From: Owenia fusiformis
Lineage: Eukaryota > Annelida > Polychaeta > Sabellida > Oweniidae
Direction: 5' to 3'
Length of the DNA stretch: 64,000 bases
Assembly (NCBI GenBank): GCA_903813345.2
Contig: CAIIXF020000009.1
Coordinates: 16,209,759-16,273,758 of the forward strand
Within the stretch, counting starts at the first letter, position 1, and each line of letters starts with the position of its first letter. The notes beneath the pieces are model-generated. The model was not told the DNA's origin and made no database searches. It saw only the letters and a list, made by a program, of their open reading frames with translations. Shown here one piece after another: positions 1 through 10,651 of this stretch. A program made the position numbers and the translations under genes.

Positions 1-980
1 TGCTTTTTACAATGCAGGACAGCTGAAATTATTTGTAAAGCTAGGAAATGGGCCAAAAGTGAATTTCGCGAGACAAGAATGGCGACCATTTTGAAAATAG
101 GCGAGCTTTTGAACCAAGAGTCATAGGAGAGTTTATTGTATTGATGTTGAACAGAAGTAACTTAAAACGGAAATCCTATCGACAGAGGGTTTAAGGCAAA
201 TGGTCCAAAAGTGGATTTTGCGAGACAGATGGACAAATCAATGTTAACTAAAATGGCTGAAAAAAAAAAAAAAAAATGGATATAATTTTTTGCTGATTTT
301 TCGTAACAAAATTATTTCATACATCTACTCTTTACATTGACATGGATTTTTACAATGTAGGACACCTGAATTTATTTGTAAAGCTAGGAAATGGGTCAAA
401 AGTGAATTTTGCGAGACAAAAATGGCGGCCATTTTGAAAATAGGTGAGCTTTTGAACCAGGAGTCATAGTGGAGTTTTGTGTATTGATGTTGAACAGAAA
501 TAACTTAAAACAGGAATCCTATCAACAGAGGTTTTAAAACGTGCCACTGTTGTTGACGGAAAAGTGGATTTCAAGAGTCAGATGAACAAATCAATGTTAA
601 CTAAAATGGCTGAAAATAAAAAAATGGACATTATTTTTTGCTGATTTTTTGTAACAAATTTATTTAATATATCTACTCTTTACATTGACATGGATTTTTA
701 CAATGTAGGAAACCTGAAATTATTTGTAAAGCTAGGAAATGGGTCAAAAGTAAATTTCATGAGACAAAAATGGCGGCCATTTTGAAAATAGGCGAGCTTT
801 TGAACCAGTAGGGGAGTTTTCTGTATTGATGTTGAACAGAAATAACTTAAAACAGGAATCCTATCGACAGAGGTTTTAAAACGTGCCACTTTTGTTGACG
901 GACGGACAGACAGACGGACGGACAGACGGACAGACAGACAGACGGACAAGTGAGTGATTGCAAAAGCTCACCATGTGAGC
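1..980 (+). mobile_element. Tandem-core element, family F2 (3' part; 5' end outside window)
   Basis: Nearly three copies of a ~350-bp unit run from the left edge; ACAATG(C/T)AGGA landmarks recur near 10, 350 and 700. The units contain the AAAATGGCGGCCATTTT motif. They are followed by a (ACGG)n/(ACAG)n microsatellite (about 895-950) and end in a hairpin GCTCAC-CAT-GTGAGC (966-980). The same end occurs at 50540-50555, where the 5' end is also visible. Non-autonomous, no coding. Resembles bivalve pearl-type and Helentron-associated elements. Confidence 0.8.
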
Positions 981-1368
981 TTATAAGGGCATTATCATGT
1001 GGGAGTCAAACAGACTCCCCTTTATGACAATATAGGGTTTCCGGAACGAAATCAGGGTGTCCCGGGCCTACGGACTCCCGCTTCTGCCGAAACCTGATAA
1101 CGAGGCTTTTACACATAATCCAATGGGGGTGTTAGGTCTGCCAAACATTTGGAGGGAATGTAAATTGTATATATACAGTAAATACAAAAATGCATTTTTT
1201 TGTTGAACATAAAAACATATCAATTTTTTGTAAAATAAAGTTCAAATTCAAATTCAATTTCAAGGTAAAATATCCACTTCTATTTCATGCCCATTTATAC
1301 TTATTTTCTTGGGTGGCTAAAAAGAGACCTTATTAAAGTCTATATAATAATAATTATTAATAACTAGC
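981..1368. repeat. Intronic spacer with a stem-loop and a dispersed repeat
   Basis: A perfect 7-bp stem GGGAGTC...GACTCCC lies at about 1000-1018. Positions 1111-1180 (CCAATGGGGGTGTTAGG... to ...TTTGGAGGGAATGTAAATT) match, in inverted orientation, 61325-61372. No coding exon was found. Confidence 0.5.
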
Positions 1369-1524
1369 CTGTATAGCACGACCACTAGCAGAAATATATG
1401 CCTCCACAGTTGTTGTAAAATCTCCACCAGCAAACTTTTCTTTCTCAGTTTTCCTTCCCCTGATAACAGGTATAGCCATCAGCTCCTCATAAACCCTGGC
1501 ATACAGCTCAAGAATGGCAAAAAC
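1369..1524 (-). CDS. EPRS1: EPRS1 exon: ProRS core, [12 protein letters not shown] segment
   Basis: This 52-codon exon belongs to the prolyl-tRNA synthetase half of bifunctional Glu-Pro-tRNA synthetase, a cytosolic enzyme that charges tRNA-Glu and tRNA-Pro within the multisynthetase complex. The translation starts [20 protein letters not shown] and continues through [17 protein letters not shown] to ISASGRAIQ. This matches the animal EPRS segment after motif 2, which leads into the amino-acid/ATP pocket. The acceptor is ctccag at 1525-1530 and the exon is phase 0 at both ends. The donor is unusual: CAG is followed by GCTAGT (1368-1363), so the next intron would be GC-AG. In known EPRS proteins the next residues are GGTSHHLGQNF, and they are not encoded in 1-1368, so the rest of the gene lies left of the window. 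Identity is near certain; the GC donor is likely but untested. Confidence 0.95.
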
Positions 1525-1673
1525 CTGGAGATAGGCAGACAAAATTACTCAAAATACACAAAATTAGTATTACAACCGGTATTGATTGAAAAATGCTTAA
1601 CGATTCATGTCATATCTGCATCTCTTATATTCAAGTCCCTCCACATCTAATACATAAGTCCCTCGAACACTTA

Positions 1674-1802
<129 letters not shown>

Positions 1803-1841
1803 CTACAAAGAAACAACAATATATATTTGACCATGTCACAA

Positions 1842-2676
1842 CTAGAAAAATAGCAACTCCACGGAGTAGCAAATCCCACTGAACAAATCATGTTTTGATA
1901 AAAATTTTGAGCCAAATTCGTCTACTGTTTTTGAATTATCAAAGATTATGTTTTTATGAAACATGATTGCCATATTGAAATTCAGCTGTCATCTTTGGAT
2001 TTATCAATATATATAAAATATCAATTACTGAATTCCAATCAATTATACTCATTACTTTGATTAAAATTGAAGAAATTAGATTTTAGAATTGTGAATTCCT
2101 GCAAAGCAGCCATTTTGAATTTTCTGAGGTACAAATCTGAAAAATAATACCATAATTGTGATCTACTCAAAAAATCCTTCAATTTGAGTATAATATAGCC
2201 ATACTTTGAAGGGATCGAAAAATTATTGCGAAATCGTACATTAGACGGCCATTTTGAATTTTACGAGGCTCGAATCAGAAAAAAGATACAATATTTGCAA
2301 TCTACTCTTAATTGCCTTTCATTTGAGTATAATAAAGATACATTGTATACTTCAGAAAGATCTAAAAATTAGCGAAAATTTCTGTTTTCCTGACCCCCCA
2401 TACACAGCCCCTGGGGGTCAGGATGAAAAACACGGAATATATGTGAAATAGATAAATGTTGTGAATATACTACCAAATTTCAAACAATAATATTAATTAC
2501 TTTGGTTTAGAATGAAAAATTTATGATTTTTGCGAAAAAGTCCCGTCATTTTTAAAGCGGCGGCCATCTTGAAAAAAACGGACGGACAGACGGACGGACG
2601 GACGGACGGACTGACGGACTGACTGACGGACGGAGGGCTTCACTATATCCCTACCGAACTTCGTTCGTTGGGATAA
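1842..2676 (+). mobile_element. Tandem-core element, family F1 (P1)
   Basis: The 5' end reads TAGCAACTCCACGGAGTAGC then AAATCCCACTGAAC. The element ends with an (ACGG)n tract (2578-2630) and the 3' hairpin CGAAC-TTC-GTTCG followed by TTGGGATAA. The interior shares long stretches with the copy at 15961-16700. Non-coding. Confidence 0.8.
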
Positions 2677-2908
2677 CTAAACATTACAAGGACACATTGG
2701 AAGAGTCAGAATGTGCACCACACTTTGAATGTAACCTTGTAATCTTGTCCTTTCATCATGATGTATACTACCTATTATTTTTGGTTTTTGTATATCTTGT
2801 ATATATTTTTGTACTTTTGCTTTAGTTAGTATTTGTAGTGTAGATATTTAATTTTTCATAGTTATGACTAATGTAATCATGTTATGATACAAGATGTCAA
2901 TAAAAGTT

Positions 2909-3320
2909 ATTTATCCCATACTTGGACGTGTTACAGGTACATAAAGCCGGTTTGTAAAAACTTATATTTTCATCAGCGGGCAGATATAGCCATATGACCC
3001 GCTCCGAGCGGGCAGATATAGTATATCTGCCCGCTACGTCATAATCGCTGCTCGCATATTTGTTCATAATTTGTAATGTTCGCGTAATGACTGTAAACGA
3101 CAATGGAGAAAACACAGACAATCGGGATCTGTTTGATGGTTTAAAAAGGGGAAGGAGCATCCACTTAATCAATCAAAAATTCGAGAAAATAAATGTGGGA
3201 ATATTTGAGAGAACAGGAAAATCCACCCACGGCCAAGAAAACAAAACTGGACATGAATATTCTAAAATATTTCCACGATTGAACAATGTGAACCAGATCA
3301 CCAAGATTGGTATGGGATAA
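2909..3320. repeat. Foldback element with TTATCCCATAC ends
   Basis: TTATCCCATAC at 2909-2919 is mirrored by GTATGGGATAA at about 3310-3320. Inside, AGCGGGCAGATATA...TATATCTGCCCGCT (about 2976-3034) makes a second hairpin. An open frame at 3060-3320 has no recognisable domain. Family unknown. Confidence 0.5.
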
Positions 3321-3337
3321 ACATATTTTCCTTTAGT

Positions 3338-3462
3338 CGGTTCAGGATATTGGGATTATCCCTTGGCCAATATAATATATTTTCCCTCGGGACTTGCGGC
3401 CCTCGGGCAAATATATTATATTTGCCTCGGGATAATCCCAATATCCTGAACCTCATATAGGA
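3338..3462. repeat. Palindromic foldback (hairpin MITE)
   Basis: GGTTCAGGATATTGGGATTA at about 3339 is repeated in inverted orientation at about 3431-3452, with the arms continuing through AATATAATATATTT to a short GC-rich loop. Nearly the whole 120 bp can fold on itself. Confidence 0.7.
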
Positions 3463-3958
3463 TAATCTCTATATATACTACCAGAGAGATGAACATTCAT
3501 AGAAGAAAAATATTGCCCAACACAACCAAAACACGAGTTACCATAGTAACCATAACTTTTGAACAATCAAATCAAAGTAAAATATCTTTTTCCTGCCAAT
3601 GTGTAGATATTTTGTCTATTTCTTGTGAAAGCCCCCTTATAAAGTTTAAACCACTTTGGCTTATATTGTAGTTGTACCCAATGTTATCAAAGTGTCATAT
3701 GTGAAACTTTTTATTTTAATTTTGAGGACTTTTTGTTCAAAAATAGTGAATTTCTTTAAAACTAACTTTAAGAGGTCACATATCTTTTAATAAGGGATAA
3801 TTCATTCATCCTCACATGTTTTTGCCTAAAGAGAATCGGTTCATAAATAAGCAATTATTCTGAAGGACATGATCCGTAATGGCTGATTTATTCATCACCC
3901 CTCTCATATTTTCTTTTGCTTGGCGCGTGTAACGTGAATTGTCCCTCGAATCTGCGTT

Positions 3959-4117
3959 ATGGACTGGAACAATACTATGGTTTTGGACAATGACAATAAG
4001 AGACTTGAAAGATGGATAAAAGAATCTATTTTTATAAAGAAAAACGATAATAATATGAACAGGGATCAAGGGAACTATAAATTGGCGGGAATTTGGAATG
4101 AATTTTTGGTGAATTAA
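3959..4117 (+). pseudogene. Penelope-like element, GIY-YIG endonuclease C-terminal fragment
   Basis: A 52-codon open stretch ending at TAA 4115-4117 reads MDWNNTMVLDNDNKRLERWI KESIFIKKNDNNMNRDQGNY KLAGIWNEFLVN. The pattern R-x-I-K-E-(S/A)-I-x-I-x-K...N-M-N-R-D-x-G-x-Y-x-L matches what I know of the C-terminal end of GIY-YIG endonucleases in Penelope-like retroelements. Nothing upstream on this strand continues the catalytic GIY-YIG part or an RT, so this is a 5'-truncated, dead copy, as is usual for these elements. It is followed 60 bp later by a hammerhead-like relic (4176-4216). A different Penelope fragment lies on the other strand near 44 kb. Recognition is by motif only. Confidence 0.6.
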
Positions 4118-4175
4118 TATGACGTAATATTGTTTTTATTTAATTGTTTTGTAAGGCTTCAGTTCAGTTTTTATA

Positions 4176-4216
4176 CAGTTGAAAAAGGATCCAGAAAGGA
4201 TCCGAAACGTCCTGGT
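4176..4216 (+). ncRNA. Degenerate hammerhead-ribozyme-like motif at Penelope 3' end
   Basis: GGATCC-AGAAA-GGATCC (4187-4203) forms a stem with a small loop and is followed at once by GAAAC and GTCCTGG. This is the stem II, GAAAC and stem III order of the hammerhead motifs known in Penelope-like elements. The first core strand is TTGAAAA rather than CTGANGA, so it is probably inactive. Confidence 0.4.
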
Positions 4217-4259
4217 TATAGTAAAATAAAGGTTGTGGAAAGAAGAAAAAATATTTTGT

Positions 4260-6573
4260 GATTTGATTAGCCAACCTGAAGAACATGTTTAAGATTATTT
4301 TTGAAGTTTAGCATATTTAGAAAAGATTGACATAGAAAAAAAAAAAAAAAAATTTCATTTTGCCACCTGACTGAGTCATGGATGACATCACTTAGGTTGC
4401 AAAATAATTTTGATAAGCTTAAACATTGAAGTGGCACATTAGATATGGCATTTTATTATTGAAATAGTTTGTCTATGGTTCAATCTTTGCATAGGATTTA
4501 AAATAAAATCATCTTTTTTTTAAATGTATGGTGGAATATTTGATGATTAAAAAATTTCAACTTTTTAAAAAAAATGGCGGGAAAGAATGAATGGCTATTG
4601 ACACCCCTGGGGTCACTAAACATTTTTTGAAAAATGCAATGTCGTTAATATCCTTGATATGTAGGACCAAATTGTAGGTAAATATGTATATTTTCAAGAA
4701 ATAGCAATAAAAACATTCAAGATTACTGATATAAGTATATTTTGGTTGATTTGGGAGGTATGTATCACTTCCTGTGAAAATGTGATTTTTTATCAGTCTC
4801 AGAAAATGTCTCCAGAATATATAAACCCAACTTGGCAGATGTCCCATTGTTTGATTGTGTCACTCTATACACTCATTGGATTAATATTTTGTACACATAA
4901 ATAGTCATTTTACAATATTCATTGAGGGGGGATTAGTTATGTTTGCAATTGTGTTGACCTACTTATTTTTAGAGAGAGGAAGGTCATGATAAACTCTTGC
5001 TTTGTTCATACAACGCCTGGTTTTTACCTAGAAAGTTATGTGCATTGAGGGATAAGTGTACTTCTAAGGTACTTCTTGAGGTATATAAAAATCTAGGTAA
5101 GGACCAGGCGTCATGCAAAAATGGAACTTTTATGCAATTTTCAGCATGAATAAAATGATGTTAGCCATTTTGAAAATCCTTAGAATGATTGTGACAATTG
5201 TGTTTTATATATTCAAGTATATTTTCTTATCTAATATTATCATTTCATGAACTAATATTTATGCTTGCACTGAAGCATGACCTCTAGAGAAGCATATATT
5301 TTACCATGGCTCTAAACAACATAATAACTTGTAATTCCTTTCTGTACATTCATATAAATGTACATGCAAAATTGAGATGATTGTTGTACAATCATTTAAT
5401 CTTCATGTGACAGGCTTCATTTTTGTCAATGAATAATTTTTTTTATATTATCATAGTTCACTGGCTGATCAAACCAATGTTCATATTTAGAAATCCAGCT
5501 CAACTTTATTGTGCAGAAGAAATATACTGTAAGTCACAATCAGTAGGCAGGAAACAACCCAGATCCAGATGTATGTAATAGAATTGATGCAATCACTGGA
5601 TGGTGTTGTTCATGCCCAGTTGGGAGTAGGGCTGTAGGCACAAGGGGTATAAAAGCAAAAAGAAATGAACAAAGTTTGACATTTAAAAATCAAAAGATAT
5701 GTCTGAAATGTTGTCATCTGAAAAAGATGATGATAGCTCATAGAGTCTCTTATTATAATTAACAAACACATGAATGTGCTCATCTACAGAAGTACAACAG
5801 TTATGTTAAGTCCAGCGTAACCTTTTAGAAATTGCCATATTTTATGAGTTTTCAAATGTTGCCCTTTGTGCTTCCTCACTGTGATGCAAAATAATGTATT
5901 CAGTATTTTACTGCCACTTTAAAATAAGCTGTATATGAGCAATTGATCTCAAGCAGATCAATATTTGATTGATTGATATGCATTTTTGACTTGTTAATTG
6001 CTTCGTGTGTTTTTTAATGTTACCCCTTGTTCTTTCTCATTGTGATGTAAATTAATAATCTAAATATTCTTTCCTGACATTTTTTGCAGACAGTTGATTT
6101 CAATGAAGTATACAGAAGATACTATTCAATATTATTTAGCATTTTTGACTTGTTATATTTCATGTGTTTTCGAATGTTGCCCATTATGCTTTGTCACTAT
6201 TATGTAAGATAGAGAGGATCAATTAAAAAGTTTTGAATGACTGCAAATAATGATTAATTGGATAATAAATAGAAACAGTGAGAATAATGATGTGAAAAGA
6301 GTGATTTTTTCCTTCAAAAGGTCATTTTATACATGTTAATAGAATGACCTAATTTTTGGATCTGGTTATCAAACAAAGTCCCTTCTTTGATATCCTGTAC
6401 AATTTCTTCTAAATATCTTGGGGGCTAATATAGGGTCTAAAAGACACTCGTCCTTTGAATATTCGAGAAATGAAAAGCTGACAACTTTTTTTCCCCCCAA
6501 TTTTTTTTCAAAATACCTTTAACTTTTAACAGTCATGGCAAATAGTAAATGAATGATAAGAGCATTTTTGCAT
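4260..6573. other. Intronic DNA, mostly featureless
   Basis: No exon is recognised. A small foldback lies at about 5023-5112 (ACGCCTGGTTTTTACCTAGA mirrored by TCTAGGTAAGGACCAGGCGT). Three diverged copies of a ~160-bp unit (TTTTCAAATGTTGCCC...CTCACTGTGATG and variants) lie near 5850, 6010 and 6165. Confidence 0.5.
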
Positions 6574-6580
6574 GAATTTC

Positions 6581-7735
6581 ATACCTGCCAACCTCTCAGA
6601 GAAAAAAAACAGGAGTATTTTTTTAAAAAAACAGGAGAATCCAGGAGATATTTTGCAAAAAACAGGAGAAAAACAGGAGACTTTTACTGAAAAAAACAGG
6701 AGAAAACAGGAGACTTCTTTTAAAAAACAGGAGAAAACAGGAGGTTTATTTTAGAAAACAAGTTACCATCTAAAAAACAGGAGAAAACAAGAGACTTTCA
6801 GTCTAAACAGGAGATTTTCTTTAAAAAAAAGGAGAAAACAGGAGACTTCTTTTAAAAACAGGAGAAAACAGGAGGTTTCTTTTAGAAAACAAGTTACCAT
6901 CTAAAAAACAGGAGAAAACAAGAGACTTTCAGTCTAAACAGGAGATTTTCTTTAAAAAACAGGAGAAAACAGGAGACTTCTTTTAAAAAACAGGAGAAAA
7001 CGGGAGTTTTTTTAGAAAACAAGTTACCATCTAAAAAACAGGAGAAAACGGGAGATTTTCAGTCTAAACAGGAGATTTTCTTTAAAAACAGGAGAAAACA
7101 ATTTATTTTAAAAGCATGAGAAAACAGATTATCTTTAAAAACAGAAGAAAACAGGATATTTTCCTTAAAAACAAGAGAAAACAGGATATTTTCTTTAAAA
7201 ACAGGAGAAAACAGGAGACTTCTTTATAAAACAGTTTAAAACATAGGGAGTATCGGTATCGATGTTGCATCCTGGGAGCCAATCCTCCTTGGTCCAGGAT
7301 GGAAAAACCAAAAAGCTTACCGTAAATGTGACTGATAAATCTCAATCTTTGACAAACTTCAATGGTAAAACCATTCAAACTTATTCAACATGATTTCTCT
7401 TGTTGTTGATTGGACATTTATATTAGATTAACTTTGTTTTTCATGATTAGATGTCGCTGGAGTTAATTGACTTATATGTAAGATACTGGAGACGATCGAT
7501 GAGTACTCGGATTTAAGTTCAAGTAGGAGGAAAAAAACGGGAGGACACAGACAAAATCGGGGGATTTATCTAAAACATGCGAAGTTTTTTGTAGAAATCG
7601 GGGGAAATCGGTAGAAAAAATCGGGAGATGATGAAAAATTACAAAATTAGAAAATCGGGAGATGGCAAAATTGCACAGGAGATGGGTTAAAAAAAACAGG
7701 AATCTCCCGATTTAAATCGGGAGTTGGCAACTGTG
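6581..7735. mobile_element. TIR element enclosing an ACAGGAGAAAACAGG minisatellite
   Basis: The left end CATACCTGCCAACCTCTC mirrors the right end GGGAGTTGGCAACTGTG, and GAATTT flanks both sides (6575-6580 and 7736-7741). The interior left half is a purine-rich minisatellite of (A)nCAGGAGAAAACAGGAGACTT units (about 6605-7225); the right half is rich in ATCGGGAGA. Ends of this type occur in hAT-like MITEs, but the class is not certain. No transposase is present. It lies 56 bp from an EPRS1 splice donor. Confidence 0.55.
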
Positions 7736-7796
7736 GAATTTATTGAGTGACCTCATTTTTGTACCTCTGAGAGCAATAGCTGAGGAATCCACTTAC

Positions 7797-7949
7797 TACA
7801 ATATTGTTCCACTGGTTTAATTTGATAGGCAAATCTCTGTACGACTGTATCCACTTTGCGTAGGAAGGGTACATGACAGTCTCACTGGTGGGACGTATGG
7901 CAATAGGCTCAGCTAGTTCAGACTGTCCTGACTTAGTCACCCAGGCAAC
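7797..7949 (-). CDS. EPRS1: EPRS1 exon: ProRS TSE loop
   Basis: This 51-codon phase-0 exon encodes [20 protein letters not shown], then [20 protein letters not shown] and [11 protein letters not shown]. The Thr-Ser-Glu triplet is the proline-pocket TXE loop of archaeal/eukaryotic-type ProRS, and LNQW precedes motif 2. The acceptor is ataatag (7950-7956) and the donor is GTA/gtaagt (7796-7791), a strong consensus. It sits 188 bp from the next exon in coding-upstream order and only about 60 bp from the right end of a repeat-rich TIR element (6581-7735), which has therefore landed close to a splice donor without destroying it. Confidence 0.97.
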
Positions 7950-8137
7950 CTATTATAGACAAACAGATTCTTAATATTTTGCTTTCATAATATGCTGCAT
8001 TAGAAATACTGACATGAACCCTAGGCCTTTTGAAAAATGAATACATAAACATTACATTCAGGCGATGTACAAGTATTTTGCCATTTCTCCCAACAGCCAA
8101 AGGACTAGGTAGAAGATGCATGTGTTTTAAGAATTAC

Positions 8138-8399
8138 CTCAGGGGCAAAATCAGCTATGTGGTCCTTCTCTCTCTCCAGGGCAGCATGGGACACAAACAT
8201 AGGGAAATAACAGTTCTCTACACCTAGTTTCTTAATTTCTGCATCAAAGAAATCTTTGATTTTTTCCCATATGGAGTATGACCAAGGTCTGAGAATGTAG
8301 CAGCCTGAGACATCATAGTACTCTATCATCTCAGACTTTGTGATAACCTGAGAATACCAGTCAGAGAGATTCTCTTCTTTCTTGGCCTCTAGCCCTAGT
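8138..8399 (-). CDS. EPRS1: EPRS1 exon: ProRS class II motif 1 and dimer interface
   Basis: The exon of 262 bp begins with the last base of an Arg codon and then encodes 87 residues: [20 protein letters not shown], a segment through [20 protein letters not shown], the helix [20 protein letters not shown], and CYFPMFVS...DHIADFAPE. This is the start of the ProRS catalytic domain with motif 1, which forms the dimer interface. The acceptor is tgtttcag (8400-8407) and the donor is GAG/gtaatt (8137-8132). The phase of 2 matches the preceding exon, which ends ACA AG, to give Thr-Arg-Leu-Gly-Leu. The sequence is close to vertebrate EPRS1 throughout, with no breaks. Confidence 0.97.
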
Positions 8400-8439
8400 C
8401 TGAAACATAATACTAATGATGAAGACATACTGAGTGGTG

Positions 8440-8730
8440 CATTTTAGGAAAACACAGTTTGTGATTTAATTTGATGACCTTGACCTTTGATCTTGCAAAT
8501 TTTACTTTATTTGACCTCAGTAGGTCTTTTGTGATCAAATATACCTAAATTTGAATCCAGAATCCAGAAAATTGATTTGAAAAAGGTCATTGAAGGTCAA
8601 CCAAAGATCAAAACTAAGGTCAGATTTCAACTCATAAGAACTTGTAGATGATTTTAAAAAAAAGTTTGGTCAATTTGAAGCAAGTTGAAATTTTGTCTTG
8701 AAAAATTTGTGGTGGGGACATAAAAAGTGA
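8440..8730 (+). repeat. Fragment of a tandem-core element (F3-like core, F5-like end)
   Basis: Shares TTTGATGACCTTGACCTTTGA and the following AT-rich core with the F3 copies at 20440 and 21340. It contains GTGGTGGGGACATAA (about 8709-8723), the 3' tail seen at 51386-51400. A 3'-fragment or mosaic copy. Confidence 0.5.
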
Positions 8731-8962
8731 CAAAGTACTGGATTTGACCTAGTTCTTGACCTTTGACCAAGATAAAGATTTGACCCAATTTCCGAGGATC
8801 CAGGAACAGTTCCTTAATGGACCATATGACTGTCTTGACTGAAGACCTTATGGTTGTTGAGAAAAGGAGCTTGGTATAATAATAATAAGAATAAGAAGAG
8901 TAAAAATAATGGCAAAAACAATAGACTCTTAGATTTCATCTGGAGTCTAATAATAATGGAAA

Positions 8963-10345
8963 TAAGCCACACGGTGAACAGAATCACACCCTTGAACATA
9001 ATACACTTTTAGGGATGGAAAATCCAAAATGGCCACCTTAACATTTACCCAGAATGCCGAAAAACTAATGAGTTATAAACTTTCATAAGTAGAAACATCC
9101 CTGAAAATTTCAAATGAATCCCTCAAACGGTTTGGCTGGAAACCTGTAGACAAGCCTTCACAGACACGATTTTAGGACGAAAAATCCAAAATAACCGCCT
9201 TAACATTTACGAAGAATGCCGAAAAACTAATCAGTTCTAAACTTTTATAGGTAGAAACATCCCTGAGAATTTCAAATGAATCCCTCAAACGGTTTGGCTG
9301 GAAACCTATAGAAAAGCCTTGACAGACAAGATTTTAGGACGGAAAATCCAAAATGGTCGTCTTAACATTTATCCAGAATGCCGAAAAACTAATCATTTCT
9401 GAACTTTCATAGGTAGAAACATCCCTGAGAATTTCAAATGAATCCCTCAAACGGTTTGGCTGGAAACCTATAGACAAGCCTTGACAGACAAGATTTTAGG
9501 ACGGAAAAACCAAAATGGCCACCTTAACATTTACCCAGAATGCCAAAAAACTAATCAATTCTAAACTTTCATAGGTAGAAACATCCCTGAGAATTTCAAA
9601 TGAATCCCTCAAATGGTTTGGCTGGAAACCTGTAAACAAGCCTTGACAGACAAGATTTTAGGACGGAAAATCCAAAATGGCCGCCTTAACATTTACCCAG
9701 AATGCCGAAAAACTAATCACTTCTAAACTTTCATAGGTAGAAACATCGCTGAGAATTTCAAATGAATCCCTCGAACGGTTTGGCTGGAAACCTGTAGACA
9801 AGCCTTGACAGACAAGATTTAAGGACGGAAAATCCAAAATGGCCGCCTTAACATTAACCCAGAATGCTGAAAAACGAATAATTTCTGAACTTTCATAGGT
9901 AGAAACATCCCTGAGAATTTCCCTCAAACGGTTTGGCTGGAAACCTGTAGACAAGCCTTGACAGACAAGATTTAAGGACGGAAAATCCAAAATGGCCGCC
10001 TTAACATTTACCCAGAATGCTGAAAACTAATCAGTTCTAAACTTTCATAGGTAGAAACATCCCTGAGAATTTCATATGAATCCCTCAAACGGTTTGGCTG
10101 GAAACCTGTAGACAAGCCTTGACAGACAAGATTTTAGGACGGAAAATCCAAAATGGCCACCTTAACATTTACCCAGAATGCCGAAAATCTAATCAGTTTT
10201 AAACTTTCATAGGAAGAAACATTCCTGAGAATTTCAAATGAATCCCTCAAACAGTTTGGCTGGAAACCTGTAGACAAGATTATTCGGGACGCCCGCCCAC
10301 CCACCCGGCAAACTGATTACAATATAGCACCTAAGGGTGCGATAA
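8963..10345 (+). mobile_element. Tandem-core element, family F4, eight units
   Basis: About eight units of ~160 bp start near 9013, 9177, 9340, 9499, 9661, 9823, 9975 and 10138, each opening GGACGGAAAATCCAAAATGG and closing AGCCTTGACAGACAAGATTT. The 5' edge has CAC-ACG-GTG followed by AATCACACCCTT. The 3' edge has a CGCCCGCCCACCCACCCGG tract, then the hairpin GCACC-TAAG-GGTGC and GATAA. The element is flanked by similar AACAATAGACT...TCTGGAGNCTA segments (about 8915 and 10349). The open frame on the minus strand here is only a read-through of the repeat. Confidence 0.75.
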
Positions 10346-10450
10346 AAACAATAGACTTTAGATTTTATCTGGAGCCTATTAATAATGAATTATTATTATA
10401 TTATACTAAATTACAATGCATAAAAATAGATAAATTACATGACAACAAAC

Positions 10451-10650
10451 CTTGTTTGCTTTTTCACCTCACGATCACCCTTAGCATCAGTCTGTATTTG
10501 CTTAGCCTCCTGTTTCTTATCCTCTTGTTTGGGCTTTTCCTTCTTCTCCTTTTTGCCCTTCCTTGCTGCACCTGTTAGCTCCTCTCCTGTCAAATCCTTA
10601 TACTGACCCTTCAATGCTAACAGTGTTTTAACTTCAGCATCAACCTCAAT
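10451..10650 (-). CDS. EPRS1: EPRS1 exon: second half of WHEP 4 and Lys-rich linker
   Basis: Sixty-six codons plus two bases encode IEVDAEVKTLLALKGQYKDL TGEEL, the second helix of a WHEP domain. A highly charged linker rich in Lys, Glu and Gln follows (AARKGKKEKKEKPKQEDKKQ and so on) and leads to the ProRS domain. WHEP repeats are helix-turn-helix tRNA/RNA- and protein-binding modules; in vertebrates the EPRS copies bind the GAIT RNA element. The acceptor is cttttag (10651-10657) and the donor is CAAG/gtttgt (10450-10445), which is weaker than consensus. The phase-2 end fits the next exon exactly. The linker is low complexity, so its exact alignment to other species cannot be judged. Confidence 0.93.
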
Positions 10651-10651
10651 C

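Noticed and set aside
3060-3320. Open frame of 86 residues
   Set aside because: No domain, lies inside a foldback and has no splice or start context.
9658-9990. 110-residue minus-strand open frame with internal peptide repeats
   Set aside because: It is a read-through of the ~160-bp F4 repeat units; the peptide repeat mirrors the DNA repeat and neighbouring units are broken.
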